Assembly (NCBI GenBank): GCA_022722495.1
Contig: JAIJLI010000142.1
Coordinates: 1-6,028, forward strand
DNA: 6,028 nt
Origin: Dialister sp.
Lineage (GTDB): Bacteria > Bacillota > Negativicutes > Veillonellales > Dialisteraceae
Direction: 5' to 3'
Below the pieces are notes generated by a model that was not told the origin of the DNA, made no database searches, and worked only from the letters and a program-made list of their open reading frames with translations. The position numbers and the translations under genes were made by a program. The stretch's first letter is position 1. Every line of letters starts with the position of its first letter. Positions 1 to 5,192 of the stretch are shown here, piece after piece.

Positions 1-64
1 CATCTATCACGGCAGAGTCCAGGCTCTGGCTGATGGCGCTCGCGAAGCTGGCTTGAAATTTTAA
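1..64 (+). CDS. rplR: 50S ribosomal protein L18, 3' end (partial)
   Basis: Only the last 20 codons and the stop are present; the gene begins upstream of the window. The reading frame gives a C-terminus starting IYHGRVQAL and ending in REAGLKF, which matches the usual end of bacterial L18, the protein that binds 5S rRNA in the central protuberance of the large subunit. Its position immediately before rpsE is the standard spc-operon order. The stop codon TAA is at 62-64, and the rpsE ribosome-binding site follows within a few bases, so the two genes are almost certainly co-transcribed. The identification rests on a short tail plus context. Confidence 0.9.
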   Translation, partial: IYHGRVQALADGAREAGLKF

Positions 65-81
65 GGTAAAGGAGAAAACAC

Positions 82-582
82 ATGCCAAGATTTGAAAAAC
101 AGGAATCCGACTTACAGGAAAACGTTGTTTTCATTAACCGCGTTGCTAAAGTCGTAAAAGGCGGCCGTCGTTTTTCCTTTGCTGCAGTTGTAGTAGTTGG
201 CGATGGCAAAGGCAAAGTAGGCGCAGGCCTCGGCAAAGCTGCTGAAGTTCCGGAAGCTATCCGTAAAGGTGTCGAAGATGCCAAGAAGAATATGATCACC
301 GTTGCTCTCAAAAACGGTACGATTCCTCATCCGATGCTCGGTATCTATGGTGCCGGCAAAGTCATCATGAAACCTGCTGCCGAAGGTACCGGCGTCAAAG
401 CAGGCGGCCCGGTCAGAAGCGTACTCGCTATGGCAGGTATCCGCAACATCCTGACCAAGTCCCTGGGTTCCTCCAATCCGATCAACATGGTAAGAGCTAC
501 CATGGACGGTCTCGCTAAACTCGAAAATGTTGAAACTGTTGCAGCACTTCGTGGCAAGTCCGTAGAAGAAATTTACAACTAA
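82..582 (+). CDS. rpsE: 30S ribosomal protein S5
   Basis: This 166-residue protein is full length for bacterial S5, which lies at the back of the small subunit near the decoding region and contributes to translational accuracy and mRNA unwinding. The N-terminal double-stranded-RNA-binding-like domain spans roughly residues 11-75. It includes the conserved loop [11 protein letters not shown] (residues 23-33), the region where spectinomycin-resistance changes map in other bacteria; K26, G27 and G28 look like the ordinary form. The C-terminal domain, about residues 80-155, carries the [11 protein letters not shown] segment and the SLGSSNP motif. The start is supported by AAAGGAG at 68-74, seven bases before the ATG. 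It lies between rplR and rpmD, as expected. Confidence 0.98.
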   Translation: MPRFEKQESDLQENVVFINRVAKVVKGGRRFSFAAVVVVGDGKGKVGAGLGKAAEVPEAIRKGVEDAKKNMITVALKNGTIPHPMLGIYGAGKVIMKPAAEGTGVKAGGPVRSVLAMAGIRNILTKSLGSSNPINMVRATMDGLAKLENVETVAALRGKSVEEIYN

Positions 583-591
583 GGGGGCCCC
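580..591 (+). promoter_or_regulatory. Atypical ribosome-binding site of rpmD (AAGGGGG within a GGGGCCCC palindrome)
   Basis: The short spacer between rpsE and rpmD reads TAAGGGGGCCCC then CACATG. The likely Shine-Dalgarno element is AAGGGGG at 581-587, overlapping the rpsE stop codon. It departs from the AAGGAGG-like sites used by most other genes here and runs into a perfect 8-base palindrome, GGGGCCCC (584-591). Rescue by ribosomes finishing rpsE is plausible; that is inference. Confidence 0.5.
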
Positions 592-593
592 AC

Positions 594-773
594 ATGAAAG
601 TTATCGTTACACTGAAAAAGAGCGTCATCGGCTCCAGACCGGAACATGTCGCTACCATCAAGGCTCTGGGACTCAAAAAGACCCACTCCTCTGTTGAAAA
701 AGAACTTACCCCACAGATCAAGGGCATGATCCACTCTGTCCGTCATCTGGTTGACTGCAAAGAAGCAGAATAA
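594..773 (+). CDS. rpmD: 50S ribosomal protein L30
   Basis: This 59-residue protein, beginning MKVIVTLKKSVIGSRPEH, is the normal size for bacterial L30, a small ferredoxin-like-fold protein on the large subunit. The family signature is clear: a first strand of the KVIVTLKKS type, then ATIKALGLKKTHSSVE (residues 20-35), then TPQIKGMIHSVRHLV (residues 39-53). Bacterial L30 normally has an Arg-Pro pair after the first strand, seen here as R15-P16. The gene sits 11 bases after the rpsE stop and 19 bases before rplO. Its ribosome-binding site is weaker than those of its neighbours, so translational coupling to rpsE is likely (inference). Confidence 0.96.
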   Translation: MKVIVTLKKSVIGSRPEHVATIKALGLKKTHSSVEKELTPQIKGMIHSVRHLVDCKEAE

Positions 774-792
774 ATAAGAAGGAGGTGCACTA

Positions 793-1233
793 ATGAAACT
801 TCATGAACTGAAACCAGCTGAAGGTTCCACAAGAGTTCGTCGTCGTGTAGGCAGAGGTCTCGGCAGCGGCATGGGCAAGCAGTCCACCCGCGGTGCGAAA
901 GGCCAGAACGCTAGAACCGGCGGCGGCGTACGTCCGGGATTTGAAGGCGGCCAGATGCCTCTGTACCGCCGTCTTCCAAAGCGCGGCTTCAAAAATATTT
1001 TCGCTAAAGAATACTCCGAAGTTAATGTTGAACAGCTGAACCGTTTCGAAGACAACGCTGTTGTTGATCCGGTCGCTCTCGTTGAAGCAGGTATTCTGAA
1101 GAACGTTCTCGATGGTGTACGTGTTCTGGGAAGCGGTGAACTCTCCAAAGCTCTTACCGTAAGAGCTCAGGGCTTCACAAAAGGCGCTCAGCAGAAAATC
1201 GAAGCAGCAGGTGGAAAAGTAGAGGTGATCTAA
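793..1233 (+). CDS. rplO: 50S ribosomal protein L15
   Basis: This 146-residue protein has the usual length of bacterial L15, a late-assembly protein that threads a long basic arm into 23S rRNA. The glycine- and arginine-rich N-terminal arm is evident at residues 14-54, with [19 protein letters not shown] (residues 20-38) and [14 protein letters not shown] (residues 43-56). A globular C-terminal domain follows, ending in the family-typical [13 protein letters not shown] near-perfect Shine-Dalgarno, AAGGAGGT at 779-786, lies six bases before the ATG and fixes the start. The last codons also contain the ribosome-binding site for secY (GAGGTGAT, 1222-1229), so L15 and SecY synthesis are physically linked. 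Confidence 0.98.
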   Translation: MKLHELKPAEGSTRVRRRVGRGLGSGMGKQSTRGAKGQNARTGGGVRPGFEGGQMPLYRRLPKRGFKNIFAKEYSEVNVEQLNRFEDNAVVDPVALVEAGILKNVLDGVRVLGSGELSKALTVRAQGFTKGAQQKIEAAGGKVEVI

Positions 1234-1234
1234 T

Positions 1235-2497
1235 ATGGGGTCTGTGATCGCAAACCTTTTTGCCAACAAAGAACTCAAAGATCGCATCCTCTTCACCTTC
1301 ATGATGTTCGTCATCTTCCGACTGGGAGTTCATATCCCGGTACCGGGAGTTGACGCTTCTGTCATTGAAAGTCTGTTTACATCCGGAAACCTTTTCGGCT
1401 TCCTGGATCTCTTCTCGGGCGGTGCGCTCAGCAAATTCTCTATTTTTGCTATGAGTATCACCCCTTACATCAACTCTTCCATCATTATGCAGCTCCTGAC
1501 GGCCGTCATTCCTACACTCGAAGAATGGAGAAAGGACGGACAGGAAGGCTTCAAGAAGATCCAGAAGGTCACAAGATACTTCACGATCTTCCTCGCAGCT
1601 GTACAGGCATTCGGCATGACCTATGCCCTGCGCATCAATAATGCTCTTGTCGACAACAGCTGGCTGTATTTTGTATTCGTTGTCGTCGTCCTCACCGCTG
1701 GCACCTGCCTCCTCATGTGGATCGGCGAAAAAATTACGGAACACGGGATCGGTAATGGTATTTCCCTCATCATCTTCTGTGGTATCGTAGCCCGCTTCCC
1801 GCAGGCTATCACCACGGTGATCGATTACTTGAAGGTCGGTACCATTTCTCCGTTCCAGCTGCTTCTGTTCCTTGTCATTGCTCTCGTCATGATCTTGATG
1901 GTCATCGAAGTCAATGAAGGGCAGCGCAGAATTCCTATCCAGTATGCAAAGCGTGTCATTGGACGCAGAATGTATGGCGGACACTCCACCTACCTGCCGC
2001 TAAAGGTGAATCAGGCCGGGGTCATTCCGATCATCTTCGCTTCCTCCATTCTCATGCTTCCCGTCACCCTTGCACAGTTCGTTCATATCGGCTGGGTACA
2101 GGCTGTCGGCAATTTCTTTGGATGGGGCACCTGGCCAAATACCATCTGCTACGGCTTCCTCATTTTTATCTTCACGTATTTCTATACCGCGATCTCTGTC
2201 AACATCAAGGATCTCGCTGATAACATGAAGAAGTATGGCGGCTTTATTCCGGGCATTCGTCCTGGCCAGCCGACCATGATGTATGTAGACAAGGTATTGT
2301 CTAGAATCACCCTGACCGGGGCTGTATTCCTTGCCTTTGTGGCGATCCTTCCGAATTTCATCGGAAACATCACAGGCATTCAGGGCGTGTACTTCGGCGG
2401 TACCTCCCTTCTCATTATTGTCGGCGTAGCCCTCGACACCATGAGACAGGCACAGTCCTATATGGTCACAAGAAACTATCAGGGCTTTATCAAATAA
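1235..2497 (+). CDS. secY: Preprotein translocase subunit SecY
   Basis: SecY is the membrane channel of the general secretion pathway, working with SecE, SecG and the SecA motor. This 420-residue protein is slightly compact but within the normal range. Hydrophobic segments consistent with ten transmembrane helices run through it. The first (about residues 18-37) carries the RLGVHIPVPGV signature, followed by the plug/TM2 region SGGALSKFSIFAMSITPYI (about 61-79). Cytoplasmic loop 4 contains NEGQRRIPIQYAKR (227-240). Loop 5 contains GGFIPGIRPG (335-344), whose R342 matches the conserved arginine needed for SecA-dependent export in E. coli. The ATG lies one base after the rplO stop and uses GAGGTGAT inside rplO. 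The last codons form the left arm of a hairpin followed by a T-run. Confidence 0.98.
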   Translation: MGSVIANLFANKELKDRILFTFMMFVIFRLGVHIPVPGVDASVIESLFTSGNLFGFLDLFSGGALSKFSIFAMSITPYINSSIIMQLLTAVIPTLEEWRKDGQEGFKKIQKVTRYFTIFLAAVQAFGMTYALRINNALVDNSWLYFVFVVVVLTAGTCLLMWIGEKITEHGIGNGISLIIFCGIVARFPQAITTVIDYLKVGTISPFQLLLFLVIALVMILMVIEVNEGQRRIPIQYAKRVIGRRMYGGHSTYLPLKVNQAGVIPIIFASSILMLPVTLAQFVHIGWVQAVGNFFGWGTWPNTICYGFLIFIFTYFYTAISVNIKDLADNMKKYGGFIPGIRPGQPTMMYVDKVLSRITLTGAVFLAFVAILPNFIGNITGIQGVYFGGTSLLIIVGVALDTMRQAQSYMVTRNYQGFIK

Positions 2498-2506
2498 AGC
2501 CTTTTT
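2481..2506 (+). terminator. Terminator-like hairpin spanning the secY stop codon
   Basis: GGCTTTAT (2483-2490) pairs perfectly with ATAAAGCC (2494-2501) across a CAA loop. The stem can extend by a G-U pair (2482/2502) and an A-T pair (2481/2503). A run of five Ts (2502-2506) follows directly, giving the shape of an intrinsic terminator. Only three of the eight core pairs are G-C, all at the base, so it is moderate in strength. The secY stop codon TAA (2495-2497) lies in the right arm, so a ribosome terminating there would prevent folding. Downstream adk has no visible promoter, so complete termination is unlikely. Partial termination, attenuation or an RNA-processing or stability role are all possible. 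Confidence 0.5.
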
Positions 2507-2524
2507 CCTAAAGGAGTAAGGGAT

Positions 2525-3178
2525 ATGTATATCTTATTGATGGGACCTCCAGGTGCAGGCAAAGGCACTCAGGCAGAAAGACTCATTCGCGATTACGGCA
2601 TCCCCCAGATTTCCACCGGCGACATGTTCCGTGCAGCCGTGAAATCAGGAACTGCTCTTGGTAAGGAAGCAAAAAGCTACATGGACAAGGGCGACCTTGT
2701 ACCGGACAGCGTAACTGTTGGTATCGTCAAGGAAAGACTTGCTCAGGAAGACTGCCAGAAGGGCTGGATTCTTGACGGCTTCCCGCGTACCACGGCGCAG
2801 GCATCTGCACTCGATGCCATTCTCCATGAACTCGGAATCCAGCTCACCGCCGTCATCGGCATCAAAGCCAACAGAGATGACCTGGTGAAGAGAGTCAGCG
2901 GCAGACTGGTGTGCAGAAAATGCGGTGCTTCCTTCCATAAACTTTTCCGTCAGCCAAAGGTCGAAGGCGTATGCGACAACTGCGGCGGCGAACTGTATCA
3001 GCGTGCTGATGACAATGAGAAGACGGTGGGAGAAAGACTCAATGTCTATGACAAGTCCACAAAACCACTGATCGACTACTACAAGGTCAGCGGCCGCTAC
3101 TATGAAATCAACGGAGATCAGAGCATGGATCAGGTATATGCCGACATCCAAGATGCTTTGAAGAAGGCTTCCAAATGA
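2525..3178 (+). CDS. adk: Adenylate kinase, long zinc-LID form
   Basis: The enzyme interconverts ATP + AMP and 2 ADP in the cytoplasm. This 217-residue protein is the normal size for the long bacterial form. The P-loop GPPGAGKGT is at residues 7-15. The AMP-binding region includes TGDMFR (31-36), GDLVPD (56-61) and DGFPRT (84-89). The LID begins at about residue 123 and carries two CxxC pairs, C130/C133 and C150/C153, a four-cysteine structural zinc site typical of Gram-positive enzymes. Catalytic arginines are visible at R36, R88, R123, R160 and R171. The start is set by AAAGGAG (2510-2516), eight bases before the ATG. The stop overlaps the map start as ATGA. Confidence 0.98.
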   Translation: MYILLMGPPGAGKGTQAERLIRDYGIPQISTGDMFRAAVKSGTALGKEAKSYMDKGDLVPDSVTVGIVKERLAQEDCQKGWILDGFPRTTAQASALDAILHELGIQLTAVIGIKANRDDLVKRVSGRLVCRKCGASFHKLFRQPKVEGVCDNCGGELYQRADDNEKTVGERLNVYDKSTKPLIDYYKVSGRYYEINGDQSMDQVYADIQDALKKASK

Positions 3179-3927
3179 TCACCGTCTATACACCTGAAGA
3201 GGTAGAGAAAATTTCCGCAGCTGGGAGACTGACTGCGGATACTCTCTCTATGCTCGAAAAAGCCGTAAAGCCGGGGATGAGTACCTATGAACTCGATGAA
3301 CTGGCTGAAAAATTTATCCGAGACAGAGGCGGGATCCCAGCCTGCAAAGGCTATGAAGGCTTCCCTGCCACCATCTGTGCCTCTGTTAACGATACTGTTG
3401 TCCACGGAATCCCTTCGAGAAGAAAAATTCTTAAAAAAGGTGATATCATTTCCATTGATCTTGTGGTACAATTAAATGGTTACATGGGTGACTCCTGTAT
3501 CACTGTTCCGGTAGGACATACAAACAAGAAAAACCTCCAGCTGATTTCCGCCACCGAAGGTGCACTCTTTGCTGGCATCAAGCAGGCCGTAATAGGCAAT
3601 ACCGTAGGCGACATCGGTCACGCTGTCGAAAGCTACGTGAAGCCCTATGGCTATGGAGTACTTCGTGAATATGTAGGTCACGGCATCGGAATCGGTATGC
3701 ATGAAGATCCGGAAGTTCCAAACTACGGTACACCAGGACATGGACCACGTCTGGAAGAAGGCATGTGCATCTGTATTGAACCCATGATCACCATGGGCAG
3801 TCCGGACATCATCTCCCTTCGTGATGGATGGGGCGTCGTGACAGCAGACGGTAAACCGTCGGCTCATATCGAACACACCATTACCATTACCAAAGATGGT
3901 CCAAAAATTCTGACGCTGCGCCATTGA
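3175..3927 (+). CDS. map: Methionine aminopeptidase, type I
   Basis: This cytosolic dinuclear-metal peptidase removes the initiator methionine from new proteins after deformylation. The 250-residue length and the lack of an insertion in the catalytic domain indicate type I. All five expected metal ligands are present: D95, D106, H169, E202 and E233. The substrate-side histidines are H77 (in VVHGIP) and H176. Surrounding motifs such as SIDLVVQLNGYMGD, VGHGIG and IEPM are canonical. No N-terminal SEC-C zinc domain is visible. The ATG overlaps the adk stop (ATGA, 3175-3178) with only a modest AAGAAGG (3161-3167) upstream, so translation is probably coupled to adk. Placement after adk is the usual Firmicute order. 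Confidence 0.98.
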   Translation: MITVYTPEEVEKISAAGRLTADTLSMLEKAVKPGMSTYELDELAEKFIRDRGGIPACKGYEGFPATICASVNDTVVHGIPSRRKILKKGDIISIDLVVQLNGYMGDSCITVPVGHTNKKNLQLISATEGALFAGIKQAVIGNTVGDIGHAVESYVKPYGYGVLREYVGHGIGIGMHEDPEVPNYGTPGHGPRLEEGMCICIEPMITMGSPDIISLRDGWGVVTADGKPSAHIEHTITITKDGPKILTLRH

Positions 3928-3975
3928 TTCCATTGTTACAGGCGGTCAGCATATGATAAGCCAAAGGAGGCTCTC

Positions 3976-4197
3976 ATGAGCAAGGCAGACGTTATTGAAG
4001 TCGAAGGCAAAGTAGTAGAAAAACTTCCAAACGCCATGTTCCGTGTCAAATTGGAAAACGGCGGACATATTGTGCTGGCTACGATTTCCGGCAAAATGCG
4101 TATGAATTTCATCCGCATCCTGCCAGGGGATAAAGTAACAGTAGAATTGACGCCCTACGATTTAGAGCACGGCAGGATTACCTATCGTTACAAGTAA
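3976..4197 (+). CDS. infA: Translation initiation factor IF-1
   Basis: IF-1 is an S1-like OB-fold protein that occupies the ribosomal A site during initiation and aids IF-2 and IF-3. This 73-residue protein carries the family hallmarks: [20 protein letters not shown] (residues 5-24), [21 protein letters not shown] (from residue 38) and [14 protein letters not shown] at the end. Compared with the common 72-residue bacterial form, the loop after LENG appears one residue longer (GGHIVLAT instead of the usual GHKVLAH type), judged from memory of the family. A strong AAAGGAGG (3963-3970) sits five bases before the ATG. It follows map directly, without the small KOW-domain gene found there in many Firmicutes, and is followed by rpmJ. 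Confidence 0.97.
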   Translation: MSKADVIEVEGKVVEKLPNAMFRVKLENGGHIVLATISGKMRMNFIRILPGDKVTVELTPYDLEHGRITYRYK

Positions 4198-4213
4198 GCA
4201 AGGAGGAACCAAG

Positions 4214-4327
4214 ATGAAGGTCAGACCGTCCGTCAAAAAGATGTGCGACAAGTGCAAGATCATCAAACGCAAAGGCCGTGTAATGGTCATTTGTGAAAAT
4301 CCGAAACATAAGCAGAGACAAGGTTAA
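4214..4327 (+). CDS. rpmJ: 50S ribosomal protein L36 (zinc-binding C+ form)
   Basis: This 37-codon gene encodes L36, the smallest ribosomal protein, which folds around zinc and packs against 23S rRNA helices near the peptidyl-transferase region. The sequence starts [15 protein letters not shown] and ends PKHKQRQG. The zinc ligands are C11, C14, C27 and H32, the C+ type. The presence of the ligands means this copy depends on zinc; bacteria that replace it under zinc limitation carry a separate cysteine-free copy elsewhere, which cannot be judged here. AAGGAGG (4200-4206) lies seven bases before the ATG. The infA-rpmJ-rpsM order is standard. Confidence 0.97.
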   Translation: MKVRPSVKKMCDKCKIIKRKGRVMVICENPKHKQRQG

Positions 4328-4349
4328 TTAAAAGGAGGTTAAAGAGTAG

Positions 4350-4727
4350 ATGGCACGTATAGCTGGTGTAGACTTACCAAGAGATAAGCGCGTTGAGATC
4401 GGCTTAACTTATATTTATGGAATTGGCCCCACTCTTTCCAAAGAAATTTTAAGCAAAGCAGGAATTGATGCTGACATCCGCGTCAGAGATCTGTCTGAAG
4501 ATGATGTAGCAAAGATCCGCGGCGTACTCGCTGATTATAAAGTCGAAGGTGACCTTCGTAGAGAAGAATCCCTCAACATTAAACGTCTGGTAGAAATCGG
4601 TTCTTACAGAGGCAGACGTCATCGTGCAGGACTCCCGACCCGTGGACAGCGCACAAAGACCAATGCTCGTACCCGTAAAGGTCCGAAGAAGACCATCGCA
4701 GGCAAAAAGACTGCGACTAAGAAATAA
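4350..4727 (+). CDS. rpsM: 30S ribosomal protein S13
   Basis: S13 sits in the head of the small subunit, contacts the P-site tRNA through its C-terminal tail, and forms a bridge to the large subunit. This 125-residue protein opens with the conserved [14 protein letters not shown] and contains a helix-two-turn-helix region including [14 protein letters not shown] (residues 21-34). The signature segment [20 protein letters not shown] (residues 83-102) is followed by KTNARTRKG and a lysine-rich tail ending KKTATKK, a few residues longer than many homologues. AAAGGAGGTT (4331-4340) precedes the ATG by nine bases. The spacer from rpmJ is only 22 bases, leaving no room for an E. coli-style S4-binding leader in front of rpsM. 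Confidence 0.98.
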   Translation: MARIAGVDLPRDKRVEIGLTYIYGIGPTLSKEILSKAGIDADIRVRDLSEDDVAKIRGVLADYKVEGDLRREESLNIKRLVEIGSYRGRRHRAGLPTRGQRTKTNARTRKGPKKTIAGKKTATKK

Positions 4728-4745
4728 TGTTGAAGGAGGGATAAC

Positions 4746-5135
4746 ATGGCTACGGTAAAAAGCAAAGCTAAAAGAAAAGAAAGAAAACATGTAGAATCCG
4801 GTGCAGCTCATATTCGTTCTACTTTCAACAACACGATCGTAACGATTACTGATTCCAACGGCAATACCATCGCTTGGGCATCCGCTGGCGGACTCGGATT
4901 CAAAGGCTCTCGTAAGAGCACACCATTCGCAGCACAGATGGCAGCTGAACAGGCTGCTAAAGTCGCTATTGATCAGGGAATGCGTTCCGCTGACGTTTTC
5001 GTCAAAGGACCGGGCGCAGGCCGTGAAGCTGCTATTCGTGCACTGCAGGCAGCAGGCATCGAAGTCAGCAGCATTAAGGACGTCACCCCAATTCCGCACA
5101 ATGGCTGCCGTCCTCCGAAACGCAGAAGAGTATAA
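4746..5135 (+). CDS. rpsK: 30S ribosomal protein S11
   Basis: S11 lies on the platform of the small subunit near the mRNA exit and the Shine-Dalgarno helix. The 129-residue length is typical. Conserved blocks include [20 protein letters not shown] (residues 21-40), [20 protein letters not shown] (residues 45-64), [14 protein letters not shown] and the C-terminal [15 protein letters not shown], the latter carrying the NG pair known to form isoaspartate in E. coli S11. AAGGAGGG (4733-4740) lies five bases before the ATG. The next gene is rpoA, not rpsD; the intervening 57 bases are the longest non-coding gap in the window. Confidence 0.98.
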   Translation: MATVKSKAKRKERKHVESGAAHIRSTFNNTIVTITDSNGNTIAWASAGGLGFKGSRKSTPFAAQMAAEQAAKVAIDQGMRSADVFVKGPGAGREAAIRALQAAGIEVSSIKDVTPIPHNGCRPPKRRRV

Positions 5136-5160
5136 GGACTACCCCTTTGCGTATCATTTT

Positions 5161-5184
5161 GGCGCTGAAAGGCGCAGAAGGAGG
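5161..5184 (+). promoter_or_regulatory. Small hairpin with GAAA loop adjoining the rpoA ribosome-binding site
   Basis: In the rpsK-rpoA spacer, GCGCT (5162-5166) can pair with GGCGC (5171-5175), with a T-G closing pair, around a GAAA loop (5167-5170) of the GNRA type. The rpoA Shine-Dalgarno AAGGAGG (5178-5184) begins two bases after the stem. Past a G-A mismatch, the Ts at 5157-5160 could pair weakly with 5177-5180 and cover the first bases of that site. No T-run follows, so this is not a terminator. A role in modulating rpoA translation is inference; it may also be a chance fold. Confidence 0.3.
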
Positions 5185-5192
5185 ACTTTCGG

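Noticed and set aside
790..1314. Minus-strand open frame (174 codons) opposite rplO and the start of secY
   Set aside because: It overlaps two clearly identified genes, has no recognisable motif, and reflects the codon bias of the opposite strand.
1175..1984. Long minus-strand open frame (269 codons) opposite secY, encoding a very acidic product
   Set aside because: It is the expected antisense shadow of a membrane protein: hydrophobic codons with T in the middle read as polar or acidic codons on the other strand. I saw no recognisable domain and no case for translation beyond the open frame itself.
2645..3151. Minus-strand open frame (168 codons) opposite adk
   Set aside because: It lies wholly within adenylate kinase, whose catalytic and zinc motifs are intact on the + strand; no independent support was seen.
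3467..3472. TACAAT inside map as a possible internal promoter
   Set aside because: No matching -35 at proper spacing, and it encodes conserved residues near the metal-binding aspartates of the enzyme.
3952..3957. TATGAT as a possible -10 box for infA
   Set aside because: No reasonable -35 element at 16-18 bases upstream and no TGn extension; the match alone is weak.
4727..4744. Five-codon frame (MLKEG) beginning at the rpsM stop as TAATG and ending just before rpsK
   Set aside because: It is mostly the rpsK Shine-Dalgarno sequence read as codons; far too short to support as a gene.
4449..5099. Minus-strand open frame (216 codons) opposite rpsM and rpsK
   Set aside because: It spans two conserved ribosomal protein genes and the spacer between them, and its serine- and cysteine-rich product looks like antisense noise.
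5152..5157. TATCAT as a possible -10 box for rpoA
   Set aside because: The sequence 16-17 bases upstream does not resemble TTGACA and falls at the end of rpsK.
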